Virus record (IMG/VR): IMGVR_UViG_3300015262_000018
Coordinates: 1 to 37,301 of that record
DNA length: 37,301 nt
Direction: 5' to 3' (one strand)
Origin: a virus
Shown here: in pieces, positions 15,307 through 23,168 of the stretch
Layout of the letters: each line of letters begins with the position of its first letter
How positions within the stretch are numbered: position 1 is the stretch's first letter
The notes under the pieces: model-generated
What the model was told of the DNA's origin: nothing
The model's database searches: none
The model's input: only the letters and a program-made list of their open reading frames with translations
Position numbers and translations under genes: made by a program

Positions 15307-16605
15307 TCAGGACGCCTTGCGCTTGAACTCCCACGACTGGTTGTCGATCTCGAAGTAGTAGCCGGACGCCGGGACGGCGTAGACCGTGGTGGACGCACCG
15401 GCCGCCAGGGCCGTCTGGGCGCCCGCGGTGAGCGTGGTGCCGTTGCTGTCCTTGTAGACCACGCCGGTCTTCGACGGGATCGTGACGACACCGGTGGTGG
15501 AGTTGAAGGCGGGCTCGGTCGGCTCGACCAGGACGTTGGCCGCGGCGGTCTTCTTGATGACCAGGGCGGACTTCGGGCGGACGAGAGCACCCGACATGCG
15601 GGTCTCCAGCAGGTACTTCTGCTGGTTGTAGTCGATGTCGAAGTCGTCGAACATCGTCAGCTCGCCACCGCGGTCGGTGCCGACGTTGTAGTCGTCGAGG
15701 TTGACGATGATGCCGATGAGGTCGGGGATCTCCTTCATCGGCTCGACGAGCTGGATGTCCTTGACGCCGAGAGCGTCCGCGACCTCCTGCTTGTTGGCGT
15801 AGAACCGACGCTGGTTGCCGTCACGGGCCTTCAGGAACTTGTTGAGCTGCGGGACGGTGGTGTACAGGGTCGGCGTGCCGGTGCCCTTGTAGTACTCCAT
15901 GCCGTCCATGACGGCGTCCACGACCTCCTCGTAGTTCGAGTTGGCGTCGTCGACGTTGACGTTGACCTCGGTGACGAACAGCTCGTGGTCGTTGAGGATC
16001 GAGCGGACACCGGTACCGTCGGCGGCACCCAGCGGGTCCTTGATCTTGTCCTCGTCCGTGATGTCACGGCCGTCGCCGATGAGGATCGCACGCGCGATCT
16101 CCTCCTCGGTCATGAGCCGCATCTCGCCCTTGAGGAAGGCGACGATGTCGAAGTCCGTGATGTCGAGGATGTCGTCCCGGTCGAGCTTCTGCTTCTTGTA
16201 GATCGTGGTCGGGCCGGTGGTCCGCTTGGTGACGCCGAACCATTCCTCGATCTTGTAGTTGCCCTTGATGTAGCCCTTGGCACGGGCCTCGTCCTGCGTG
16301 AGGTCGGCCGTCCAGGTCTTGATCCGGGAGAACGGGGTGTGGCGGGTGCCGTTGAGAACGGAAGACACCCACTCGGTCCGGCGCTTCTCCAGCTCGATGA
16401 CACCGGTGGCCGCCTTGGCGTCCGGGAAGAGGATGTCGATGTCGGTGATGCCGTGCGCGAGGGCGTAGTCCTCGACGGCCTCCTTCAGGGAGCCGACCTT
16501 CTCCATCTTCTTGACGATGCCTCGGACGTCGTCCGCGGTGAGGCTGTGCTTCAGCGACCCACCCTTCTTGGCGGCGTCGCTCTGGTCGAAAACGTTGCGC
16601 GACAT
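15307..16605 (-). CDS. Major capsid protein from internal start (same frame as 15307-17340)
   Basis: The 432-residue C-terminal part of the fusion. The ATG at 16605 has a perfect AAGGAGG 7 bases upstream, better than most starts in this window, and the product begins MSRNVFDQSDAAKKGG. Its length is typical of a complete HK97-type capsid subunit with its N-terminal delta-like region. This would give an excess of capsid protein over protease, as assembly needs. Dual initiation is inferred from the SD and not proven; cleavage by the fused protease is an alternative or additional route. Confidence 0.72.
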   Translation of the reverse strand: MSRNVFDQSDAAKKGGSLKHSLTADDVRGIVKKMEKVGSLKEAVEDYALAHGITDIDILFPDAKAATGVIELEKRRTEWVSSVLNGTRHTPFSRIKTWTADLTQDEARAKGYIKGNYKIEEWFGVTKRTTGPTTIYKKQKLDRDDILDITDFDIVAFLKGEMRLMTEEEIARAILIGDGRDITDEDKIKDPLGAADGTGVRSILNDHELFVTEVNVNVDDANSNYEEVVDAVMDGMEYYKGTGTPTLYTTVPQLNKFLKARDGNQRRFYANKQEVADALGVKDIQLVEPMKEIPDLIGIIVNLDDYNVGTDRGGELTMFDDFDIDYNQQKYLLETRMSGALVRPKSALVIKKTAAANVLVEPTEPAFNSTTGVVTIPSKTGVVYKDSNGTTLTAGAQTALAAGASTTVYAVPASGYYFEIDNQSWEFKRKAS

Positions 16606-17340
16606 GCTGTCGCCTCCTTCGTTGTGGGTGAGGGCAGAGTGCTGAGCGTTCTTCGTGGCGTCTTCGAGAGCCGTACCGACGACGAAGTACATGGCGTTCT
16701 TCTGCTCTTCGGTCATGCTGTCGATGACGTCGTTGAGGGTGGCGTCGTCGGCGACTGCGTGGGAAACGGAAACGTCGGACTCGGTGCCTTCGTCGTCGGA
16801 CTCGTCGCCCTCTTCGTCGTCCAGCTCGTCATCGTCGTTGGAGGGCTCGTCCTCTTCCTCGTCGAGGGCGTGTTCGAGCTCCAGACCGGTGTGGATGACC
16901 GCCTCGTCGTCCAGCTCGGAGAGGGAGCCGTCACCGTGCTGGATCGCAACGAAGTCGATCTTCGCACCGGGATTGGCTCCCGCCAGAACGAGGCTCACCT
17001 CACGGATCTGTCCGTGGACGACGTTCTTGGCCTTCTCGACCAGCTGATTGGCGAAGATGGAGAGGGCGTTGATGTCCTTGTGCTGGACCATCTGCTTGGC
17101 CGTCTGGCCCTGCTTGGTCGAGTTGAAGAACCCGTAGGCGTAGACGCCCTCGTCGCGGTTCTCCAGGATCGCGTGGCCGAGAACGTTGTCCACGCTGTGG
17201 TGGCCGTGCTGCCAGACCAGCGGAACCTGCTGCTGGTCCATGTGCTCGAAAGCACCCCGCATGATGGTTCGGCCGTCAGTGCACTTGAGACCAGCCTTCG
17301 TGGCCCAGCCGCCGAAGTCGGCTTCGATTTCGGTTGCCAT
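15307..17340 (-). CDS. Fused HK97-type prohead protease, acidic scaffold and major capsid protein
   Basis: 677 residues, made of three parts. Residues 1-135 are a prohead protease with H45/H47/H48 in VWQHGHHSVDNVLGH and a likely catalytic Ser116 in REVSLVLAGANPGAKI. Residues 136-245 are an acidic, Asp/Glu-rich linker that could act as scaffold. Residues 246-600 are the HK97-fold capsid protein (TGPTTIYKKQKLDRDD, LMTEEEIARAILIGDGRD, RMSGALVRPKSALVI). Residues about 603-677 are an extra domain shared with the tail tube protein. The start ATG 17340 has AAGGAG. An internal AAGGAGG (16613-16619) precedes an in-frame ATG at 16605, so free capsid protein (432 residues) can also be made directly. The gene has strongly GC-biased codons. 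Confidence 0.93.
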   Translation of the reverse strand: MATEIEADFGGWATKAGLKCTDGRTIMRGAFEHMDQQQVPLVWQHGHHSVDNVLGHAILENRDEGVYAYGFFNSTKQGQTAKQMVQHKDINALSIFANQLVEKAKNVVHGQIREVSLVLAGANPGAKIDFVAIQHGDGSLSELDDEAVIHTGLELEHALDEEEDEPSNDDDELDDEEGDESDDEGTESDVSVSHAVADDATLNDVIDSMTEEQKNAMYFVVGTALEDATKNAQHSALTHNEGGDSMSRNVFDQSDAAKKGGSLKHSLTADDVRGIVKKMEKVGSLKEAVEDYALAHGITDIDILFPDAKAATGVIELEKRRTEWVSSVLNGTRHTPFSRIKTWTADLTQDEARAKGYIKGNYKIEEWFGVTKRTTGPTTIYKKQKLDRDDILDITDFDIVAFLKGEMRLMTEEEIARAILIGDGRDITDEDKIKDPLGAADGTGVRSILNDHELFVTEVNVNVDDANSNYEEVVDAVMDGMEYYKGTGTPTLYTTVPQLNKFLKARDGNQRRFYANKQEVADALGVKDIQLVEPMKEIPDLIGIIVNLDDYNVGTDRGGELTMFDDFDIDYNQQKYLLETRMSGALVRPKSALVIKKTAAANVLVEPTEPAFNSTTGVVTIPSKTGVVYKDSNGTTLTAGAQTALAAGASTTVYAVPASGYYFEIDNQSWEFKRKAS
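16605..16619 (-). promoter_or_regulatory. Internal ribosome-binding site and ATG for the capsid protein
   Basis: AAGGAGG at 16613-16619 and ATG at 16603-16605 on the minus strand, spaced 7 bases, lie inside the protease-capsid fusion frame at codons 241-246. The SD is encoded by the Glu-Gly-Gly codons just after the acidic linker. Its quality and its place exactly at the domain border argue for real use. Confidence 0.72.
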
Positions 17341-17355
17341 TTTGACTGCTCCTTC

Positions 17356-17883
17356 CTACTTCTTCGTGTTGGTCCGGGATCCGAGGTCGCCGCTCGCGTG
17401 CATCTTCTCGATCCTCGCTTTGATGGTCTTGATTCTCTCGTTCAAGGACTTGACCTCTGCCGAGAGATCACTGTTGGTTGCCGTACCGTTCTTGACGGCT
17501 TCTTCCCGGCGACGCTTCTCGTCTGCTTCGGCCTTTGCCTTCTTCTGAGCCGCAGTGAGCTTCTGAGGTTTGGCGCTGGCTTTCTGCTGAGAGGTAGTGG
17601 TCTTCTTAGCAGCAGTCTTGGTCGGCTTTACCCCACTGCGTTTCTTGGCCTGTTCGACCAGGATCTTCAGCGCTGCCTGGAGCTTTTCGAGACGACCTTT
17701 GAGCGCGTCTACTTGCTCCTGAAGTTGGGTATGCCGTTCCTTAGCGATCTCCGCTCTCGACTTGACCCGAGGCTTCGTCACTCTTACGGAACCGTGCTTA
17801 CGGCCCTTCAACTGACGATTCTTCAGGTAGTATTCACGACGCTTAGCCGCGTCATACACGTGAGAGAGGGAATCCTCACCCAT
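17356..17883 (-). CDS. Basic coiled-coil protein encoded between portal and capsid genes
   Basis: 175 residues. The N-terminus has YDAAKRREYYLKNRQLKGRK, a motif that looks like a recurrent leader in phage head-region proteins (from memory). A coiled coil at about 43-80 (QLQEQVDALKGRLEKLQAAL) is followed by a Lys/Thr/Ala-rich linker and a second coiled coil at about 140-163 (LSAEVKSLNERIKTIKARIE). The start ATG 17883 overlaps the portal stop by 8 bp. It could be an internal scaffold or a minor head protein. No catalytic motif is visible. Confidence 0.75.
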   Translation of the reverse strand: MGEDSLSHVYDAAKRREYYLKNRQLKGRKHGSVRVTKPRVKSRAEIAKERHTQLQEQVDALKGRLEKLQAALKILVEQAKKRSGVKPTKTAAKKTTTSQQKASAKPQKLTAAQKKAKAEADEKRRREEAVKNGTATNSDLSAEVKSLNERIKTIKARIEKMHASGDLGSRTNTKK

Positions 17884-19210
17884 CAGTTATCCCGAGGGTC
17901 TGAAAGATGGAATCGACGACAGCATTAGCGTCGTCCAATCCACTTTGTACAGCGGCGTCACCGGATGCAGACGGATCGACACTATCGGCCGGTGGTATAC
18001 CGACTGAATCACCAGGCTGTGGCATGTTGCTGTTCACAAGCTGATCGGCCTTCGGATCCTTCGAGGGACGCCAGCCGATTGCCTGACGAATATCGTTGGA
18101 AGAAGCGATCTCGTTGCGGGTGAACTTGTCAGCAATCTCCGCGATGGTCTCCATCGGAACGAGCTTGAAAGGATCACGGAAGTACATGATCGATTGGCCT
18201 TGCGTCCGAGCGGTCTTGGTCAAGAAGGTGCGCTTCATGGCCTCTGCGATTGCCTGAATGACAGGTTCGACTGTTCGGTTGAAGTAGTTCAACATGGCCT
18301 TCTCGTCGGCCGTGCCATTCATCACTTCTTCCGTAAGACCGAGCTGAGCATAGAGCAACTTCGTAAGGTACTCGATCTGGTTGAGAAGGTTGTTCTCAGC
18401 GGGACGGTTCAGCTGAGTGATCTTCTCGGTTCCGTCGGTATAGGCAATGCCGTACTGACTTCCCTTGAGTTGGAACTCAATATCCCGACGTCGCTGTTCG
18501 GCCTGCTCTCGCCTGGCCTCGGACTTGATCACGTAAGGGAGCTGGATGATCATGTCGAGTTTGCCGGAACTGGTCTGCTCATCTACCGAGTCCAGCATGC
18601 TGAGCTTCCGTATGAGCCTCTGCAAAGTCGAGTTCGGCTCGTTCATTACGGAATATAGCGGGTTCTCGACAATCGCCGTGGACTTCTTGGCGACAGTCAC
18701 ATCCTTGCGCTGACCATCTCGTTCGTCGTAAAGGCTCACCCTGATGTGTTGGGGGAACCACTCAACGACTCGACCGACCCGCATCGTGTTGATGATGTAG
18801 CTGTTGGAAACGGAAGGGTCAGTGTCGGTGTCGACCGGCACAATAGCCGCGACGCCTTCTTCGAACAGAGTCTGGGCAATATCCTGACGGAACTGCCTAG
18901 CAGCTTGATCGACATTGGCTTCTACAGTCAGACAGTCCTGTAGTCCACTGACTCGATCATTGAGATACCGTCCATCGTCGTCGAGCTGAACATGTCGAAT
19001 ATCGATCGCCGAAACATCGATAGCCAAACGCGTATAGATCGACGAGATGATTGACCTCTCGCTCGAAGATCGCGATCGGCTCCTACCCGACGGACTGGAA
19101 TATCCCCAACCGTATCCACTCGTCCGGATTTCATCCCAGTAATTGGGGTCCGTGAAGAGATTCCAGCTGTGCTTCAAACCCTCCTTCATTCGCGCAAGCA
19201 AGTTTGCCAT
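17876..19210 (-). CDS. Portal protein (HK97 family)
   Basis: 444 residues. N-terminal region YGWGYSSPSGRSR; wing strands SIISSIYTRLAIDVSAIDI; stem helix NLLNQIEYLTKLLYAQLGLT followed by EEVMNGTADEKAMLNYFNRT, and crown helix RDPFKLVPMETIAEIADKFT. The C-terminus IGWRPSKDPKADQL with P-rich tail is usual for the SPP1/HK97 portal superfamily. The portal is the dodecameric DNA gate at one capsid vertex. SD GAGGAGGTG precedes ATG 19210. The gene lies downstream of the terminase and two tagged proteins. Confidence 0.93.
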   Translation of the reverse strand: MANLLARMKEGLKHSWNLFTDPNYWDEIRTSGYGWGYSSPSGRSRSRSSSERSIISSIYTRLAIDVSAIDIRHVQLDDDGRYLNDRVSGLQDCLTVEANVDQAARQFRQDIAQTLFEEGVAAIVPVDTDTDPSVSNSYIINTMRVGRVVEWFPQHIRVSLYDERDGQRKDVTVAKKSTAIVENPLYSVMNEPNSTLQRLIRKLSMLDSVDEQTSSGKLDMIIQLPYVIKSEARREQAEQRRRDIEFQLKGSQYGIAYTDGTEKITQLNRPAENNLLNQIEYLTKLLYAQLGLTEEVMNGTADEKAMLNYFNRTVEPVIQAIAEAMKRTFLTKTARTQGQSIMYFRDPFKLVPMETIAEIADKFTRNEIASSNDIRQAIGWRPSKDPKADQLVNSNMPQPGDSVGIPPADSVDPSASGDAAVQSGLDDANAVVDSIFQTLGITDG

Positions 19211-19242
19211 GTGTCACCTCCTCTCTACGAATATGCCCGGCG

Positions 19243-19806
19243 CTAGCCGATGCCCATGTCTCGAAGGAGGTTCTGGGCTCTCTTCATGCCCTCGGGGTCC
19301 TTGATCTTGTTGAAAGCCTGCTTGCCTTTGTCCAGGATGATCTTGTCGATCCCGGCTTTATGGGCATACAGAGCTCCTCCGACGGCAATGGCAGTAGCCG
19401 CAGAAGCGTACTGAGAGTTTCCGTTGAGGATATGGCGAGTACCACGAATCCCCCTACCGGCGCTCTTCTTTACGTTCTTCCGCTTTCGCTCGCTGCGAGC
19501 CTTCTCGGCGTGCTTGGACATGTCCTGTTTGGCGAGGTGGTGATCGAAGGCACGCTGATATGCAGGATCCTTCTTACCTCGTGCCTCGACAGCAGCCTTG
19601 ATCAGCTTACGTCGAGTACCAGCACCTTCGCCGTAGAACATCTTGGCGCGAGCGAATTCCTTGGCATCGCTTCGGGCCTGTCGATTGGTCTTGTTGGAGA
19701 CGCCAGTCGGACCATTACGCCTCACACCCCAGTGCATTCCCTTGATGCCGTAGTGCGAGAGAACCACCTCATCGAGGGGCGGATTCACTCCGCGAATGAC
19801 CTTCAC
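19243..19806 (-). CDS. HYGIKGMHWGVRR-tagged basic head-region protein
   Basis: 187 residues from GTG 19806 (SD GGGAGGTG). Residues 16-30 read LSHYGIKGMHWGVRR, the shared tag. A compact helical domain follows (DAKEFARAKMFYGEGAGTRR, then KLIKAAVEARGKKDPAYQRA, with HHLAKQDMSKHAEKARSERK) and then a hydrophobic segment near residues 133-147 (YASAATAIAVGGALY). The protein is strongly basic. Comparable domains occur with the same tag in actinophage structural genes as far as I recall. A role inside the capsid or as an ejected protein is plausible from its place next to the portal; the function is unknown. Confidence 0.78.
   Translation of the reverse strand: MKVIRGVNPPLDEVVLSHYGIKGMHWGVRRNGPTGVSNKTNRQARSDAKEFARAKMFYGEGAGTRRKLIKAAVEARGKKDPAYQRAFDHHLAKQDMSKHAEKARSERKRKNVKKSAGRGIRGTRHILNGNSQYASAATAIAVGGALYAHKAGIDKIILDKGKQAFNKIKDPEGMKRAQNLLRDMGIG
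19717..19761 (-). other. Tag copy 1: LSHYGIKGMHWGVRR
   Basis: Encodes residues 16-30 of the 19243-19806 protein. The DNA matches the other three copies (20190-20229, 20742-20778, 23075-23111) at most positions over about 30 bp, including CCCTTGA on the plus strand. That is more than protein constraint alone would usually give across unrelated proteins. Confidence 0.8.
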
Positions 19807-19818
19807 TTTTCACCTCCC

Positions 19819-20871
19819 TCACAGGTTCGTGATCTTGTATGCCCCGCTACCTCGCTTCTGCTTGGCGTAGGACGGCCCGCTCGTGGCTCGGCGAGGGAGG
19901 CCCATGGCGTTCGCCGTGGCAGCCTGACCACGCTTGGTTTCGGCTCGGACCGCTACCTGCTGAGCAAGAACGTCCTTGTTGGCCAGAACGATCCGTGCAG
20001 CCTGAACCGAACCAGCGACGATAGCCGCTTTTCCGATTTGCCTCCACGCTTCGTTCTGCTGAGCCTTGGCGAGCTTCTGCCCCTTGTTCATACGGCGGTT
20101 GATGCGTTTGACGCCACCCTTGCCGAATGTCTTCTGATCCTCGGCCCGACGACGAGCAGAATATCTGGGGTTCGGGGAGTCATCACGACCCTTACGAACT
20201 CCCCAGTGCATTCCCTTGACTCCATGATGAATGAGTTCGGAATGCTTGGCGTCGAATTCATAGACCATGTCGGTAAGACCTCCCCAGACAGAGTCGTCCG
20301 TGGGGTCTCCTTCCTTGGTCACCTTGAATCCGAGCTTCTCATAGATGTGACGGGCGTCTGGGGAGTTGCCGGGAACCTCCAGCGTCATCCTCTTGAAGCC
20401 CTGCTGCTTACCGAAATCGCGACCGGCCTTCATGACAGCTGTGGCATAGCCTTTGCCTCGGGCAGACTTGTCGATTCCGAGCCAGTTAAGGTAGAGCTCT
20501 TCGTCGTTCTTCTTCTGAACGTTCGCGTCACCGACCTTCTTGCCTGAACCGTCCAAAATATCGAGAGAGGCCTCATTCGCATAGCCCTCTCGGTACTTCG
20601 GACTGATCCTCCCGAGGAAATTGTGTAGCTTGCTCGGCGGAACCTTCCGAAGAGTGATCGTCTCACCAGACGCAGTTTTTCGTGAAACCGAATCCGGGCC
20701 TAGAGACTTGAGAGGCTCTCTCGTGGATTTGAGGCGGTCTTTTCGAACTCCCCAATGCATCCCCTTGACGCCGTAATGCTTGACAGGATCGTCTGTCTTC
20801 GGCATGTTCGACTCGATGAGATCGAGGAGACCGCCGTACACTTCTTCGAGATCGAAATCGTCCTCGTTCAT
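19819..20871 (-). CDS. Doubly tagged GNAT acetyltransferase fusion
   Basis: 350 residues from ATG 20871 (SD AAGGAG, ATGA overlap with the terminase stop). Layout: acidic leader 1-30; tag KHYGVKGMHWGVRK at 31-44; GNAT domain about 95-205 with acetyl-CoA motif ARGKGYATAVM (137-147) and C-terminal ARHIYEKLGF (173-182); second tag HHGVKGMHWGVRKGR at 215-229; then a basic Ala/Arg-rich helical tail. An in-frame ATG at 20268 (residue 202) has GGAGG 10 bases upstream, so the second tag plus tail could be made alone. It looks like two tagged genes fused. The acetylation substrate is unknown; a host-directed target after ejection is speculation. Confidence 0.82.
   Translation of the reverse strand: MNEDDFDLEEVYGGLLDLIESNMPKTDDPVKHYGVKGMHWGVRKDRLKSTREPLKSLGPDSVSRKTASGETITLRKVPPSKLHNFLGRISPKYREGYANEASLDILDGSGKKVGDANVQKKNDEELYLNWLGIDKSARGKGYATAVMKAGRDFGKQQGFKRMTLEVPGNSPDARHIYEKLGFKVTKEGDPTDDSVWGGLTDMVYEFDAKHSELIHHGVKGMHWGVRKGRDDSPNPRYSARRRAEDQKTFGKGGVKRINRRMNKGQKLAKAQQNEAWRQIGKAAIVAGSVQAARIVLANKDVLAQQVAVRAETKRGQAATANAMGLPRRATSGPSYAKQKRGSGAYKITNL
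20190..20229 (-). other. Tag copy 2: HHGVKGMHWGVRK (second tag of the GNAT fusion)
   Basis: Encodes residues 215-227 of the GNAT fusion. It lies between the acetyltransferase domain and a basic tail, and an internal SD-ATG sits about 40 bases upstream of it. The tag is therefore both C-terminal to the enzyme and N-terminal to the tail. Confidence 0.8.
20742..20778 (-). other. Tag copy 3: KHYGVKGMHWGVRK (first tag of the GNAT fusion)
   Basis: Encodes residues 31-44 of the GNAT fusion protein, right after an acidic leader. Same core as the other copies: H-x-G-x-K-G-M-x-W-G-V-R. Confidence 0.8.
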
Positions 20872-22610
20872 TCGAACATCTCCTTGTTGGCCTTGAAAGC
20901 GATCCAAGCGTCCATCATGGCGGCGACGTTGTCGATCTTCGCGTCCTGGCGCTTCTTCAGGAGCTTGCGGTTACCGTTCGTGTCCTCCATGGTGATGGCA
21001 TTACCCATGGCGAAAGTCATGAGTGCTTGATCAAAGACAAGTAGACGTTGTTCACTCAGAATCTTGAGTTCCCCAAGCGGGACCGATTCTGTCTTGGCTC
21101 CCTGGATCACTTTCTCAATGCCAAACGGACCGTTCTCCGCCTCCCAGCGGGTTACGAACTCCTTAGCGTTGTAGGGGTCGAAACCAAGTGCACGCACGTC
21201 ATACTCTTGTTCCTGGATGAAGGCGTCCAGGTCATCAAATACCTGCATCATGTCGAGGACGGTACCCTCAAGAACATGCAGGCTGCCTTCGTTAATGAAC
21301 TCATCGTACTTCTGCCGCATGGCTCCAGGAAGCTTCATCAACGTCAATGACGTGATATAACTCCTGGTTTTTATGCCGAAGCCCTCTCGCAATGGAAAGA
21401 GGAATGTGAATGCGCAGAAGTCATCGCCCTGAGAAAGGTCGGCGCCCAGAGCACAAGGCATACGCCAGAACTCTTTTCGAGGATGAGGCAACGTCTCCTC
21501 GTAAGTGAAGAAGTACGTGTAACCCTCCATCGGTATGCCGAAACGTTTCGCCAGAATGTCATTCCGGGAAGCTGGGGCTTTCTCGGCTCGTTCAACATCG
21601 AGTTGATAGGTTTCATAAGTAACCGTCTTCCCGAGGTTAGGGTTGGCCTTTAGCCACATCGCTGGATTTGCGACCTCTTCCAGCTCGTCCAATCTGTAGT
21701 GCCAGATCGAGACGTGAGGGGCTTGGTACTCACCCTTGAGAATATCGGCAAGCTCCAGCTTGATGGTGTCGCCGCTACCGTTACGTACAGTCCCTTCTGA
21801 GCTGATCGCCACAATGAGGTAGTCGTCGAGCTTCGAGGCACCCTGTTCGATTGCACCGACCACGTCCTCTCGAATATCGCCCGACAACCATTCGTCGATT
21901 GTGGAGATCTTGGGGCGGAGCCCCTGGAGCTTGTTGACCGACATCGGTCGGACCTCTAGCAATGAACCTGTCAAAAAATTCTCGACACCCTTCTTTGTCG
22001 ATGCAAGCTTGACTCGGTTCGCTTTCGATCCTGTGGTGTTCTGCAGTGATCCTTCAGTAAGGAACTGAAAGAGTGGGCCGCGGCTCCGAGTGATGGCAGT
22101 GCGGAAAGGTGACATCACCTCATCAGCCTGCTTCATGGTTGGAGCTGTTGTGATTTGATGCGTTGTCGCTGTGTCGACATTCAAGAAATAACTCTGGATG
22201 CATTCGGCATACATCGACTTGGCAGCGCCTCGGGCGACGATGAGATATTGCTTTGTCGTTAGTCGTTTCCTGATTGTCTTAGTGACATACTTTCCGCCGT
22301 GGTTGTTCGGACTGGGTTCGTAGACGCTCCGATCGACGAAGTAGTACCACCCGAATATCTGCTCAGCCCAAATCTTGAAAGACGGCAGGAGGTGGAGATC
22401 AGCTCCGTCGGTCAGAGTAAGCTCATTCTCACAATAGAGAATAAAGCCTTCTACCGGTCCGTCATCGTAGTAGATGTTCGGGTTGGCGATGAGTGAGTCG
22501 ATCCGGTTCATCTCCAGAGAGATCTCTCGATTGACGGGGATCTCGCCGCGAATAACGGCATCACGGAATTCGCCGTAATACCTCGGCGTCGCCGTGTTCG
22601 ACAGTGTCAT
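20868..22610 (-). CDS. terL: Terminase large subunit
   Basis: 580 residues. The ATPase domain carries a variant Walker A ARGAAKS (126-132) preceded by YLIV and a Walker B STIDE (236-240). The C-terminal RNase H-like nuclease shows three acidic sites: ALGADLSQGDD, ALGFDPYNAKEF and DAKIDNVAAMMDA. It matches the Terminase_1 (HK97-type) family, which cuts concatemers and pumps DNA through the portal. The family is often linked to HNH proteins, and one is encoded at 25998. Here the small subunit candidate and HNH are separated from it by four genes. SD AAAGGAGG lies before ATG 22610. Confidence 0.95.
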   Translation of the reverse strand: MTLSNTATPRYYGEFRDAVIRGEIPVNREISLEMNRIDSLIANPNIYYDDGPVEGFILYCENELTLTDGADLHLLPSFKIWAEQIFGWYYFVDRSVYEPSPNNHGGKYVTKTIRKRLTTKQYLIVARGAAKSMYAECIQSYFLNVDTATTHQITTAPTMKQADEVMSPFRTAITRSRGPLFQFLTEGSLQNTTGSKANRVKLASTKKGVENFLTGSLLEVRPMSVNKLQGLRPKISTIDEWLSGDIREDVVGAIEQGASKLDDYLIVAISSEGTVRNGSGDTIKLELADILKGEYQAPHVSIWHYRLDELEEVANPAMWLKANPNLGKTVTYETYQLDVERAEKAPASRNDILAKRFGIPMEGYTYFFTYEETLPHPRKEFWRMPCALGADLSQGDDFCAFTFLFPLREGFGIKTRSYITSLTLMKLPGAMRQKYDEFINEGSLHVLEGTVLDMMQVFDDLDAFIQEQEYDVRALGFDPYNAKEFVTRWEAENGPFGIEKVIQGAKTESVPLGELKILSEQRLLVFDQALMTFAMGNAITMEDTNGNRKLLKKRQDAKIDNVAAMMDAWIAFKANKEMFE

Positions 22611-22625
22611 CGTCCACCCTCCTTT

Positions 22626-23168
22626 CTACCTTCCGACGTTCGTGTAGTGGTTTGACATTCTCCGAACAGCGAGACCAGCGCCTGCGGCTGCGGCTCCCGA
22701 AGCTCCTCCGGTGTAAGCGGCAGCACCGACCTTGGCGACCCCGAAAGCGGCCTTGAGTGCCTTTCCTGCGGGGCTATTCATGAACTTGTGGACTTCGTTG
22801 ACTGTCTTGCCGATGCTGAGCACCTGCTTGACCGCCGTATGTCCGGAGTCCAGTGCGTTCTTCTGCCTCGGAGTGGGCTCGGAAGTCAGTCGGTGGTACT
22901 GCTGTTCGAGGTTCAGACGAGTCACGACATTCTGGAGTTCGTGATTCGAAAGAGCGTCGGTTCCACCACGATTGATCTTGCCGAAAGCCTTCTCCACGGC
23001 CTTGGCGTCCTCTGAAGCCCGCGCCTTCGGAGTGGTCTGAGCCGTGGAAGAAGAACCCCCACCGGAATCACTCTTCCGGACACCCCAACGCATCCCCTTG
23101 ACGCCGTAGTGAGAGAGACCGGCTTCGTGCATGGCGAAGAAGGCGCGGCCTCGTTCAGTCTGAGACAT
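22626..23168 (-). CDS. Tag-domain protein from internal start (same frame as 22626-23741)
   Basis: ATG 23168 has GGAGGT (23173-23178) 5 bases upstream and would give a 180-residue protein beginning MSQTERGRAFFAMHE, followed 17 residues later by the tag. It lacks the phosphoesterase domain. The arrangement mirrors the tagged 19243-19806 gene, where the tag is near a true N-terminus, suggesting that an older separate gene was fused to the enzyme while its own start was kept. Confidence 0.5.
   Translation of the reverse strand: MSQTERGRAFFAMHEAGLSHYGVKGMRWGVRKSDSGGGSSSTAQTTPKARASEDAKAVEKAFGKINRGGTDALSNHELQNVVTRLNLEQQYHRLTSEPTPRQKNALDSGHTAVKQVLSIGKTVNEVHKFMNSPAGKALKAAFGVAKVGAAAYTGGASGAAAAGAGLAVRRMSNHYTNVGR

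Noticed and set aside
15196-17928. 910-codon open frame on the plus strand opposite the capsid gene
   Set aside because: It is antisense to a strongly GC-biased, clearly functional gene. Its product is Val/Leu/Asp-Arg-rich low-complexity sequence, and there is no SD or domain.
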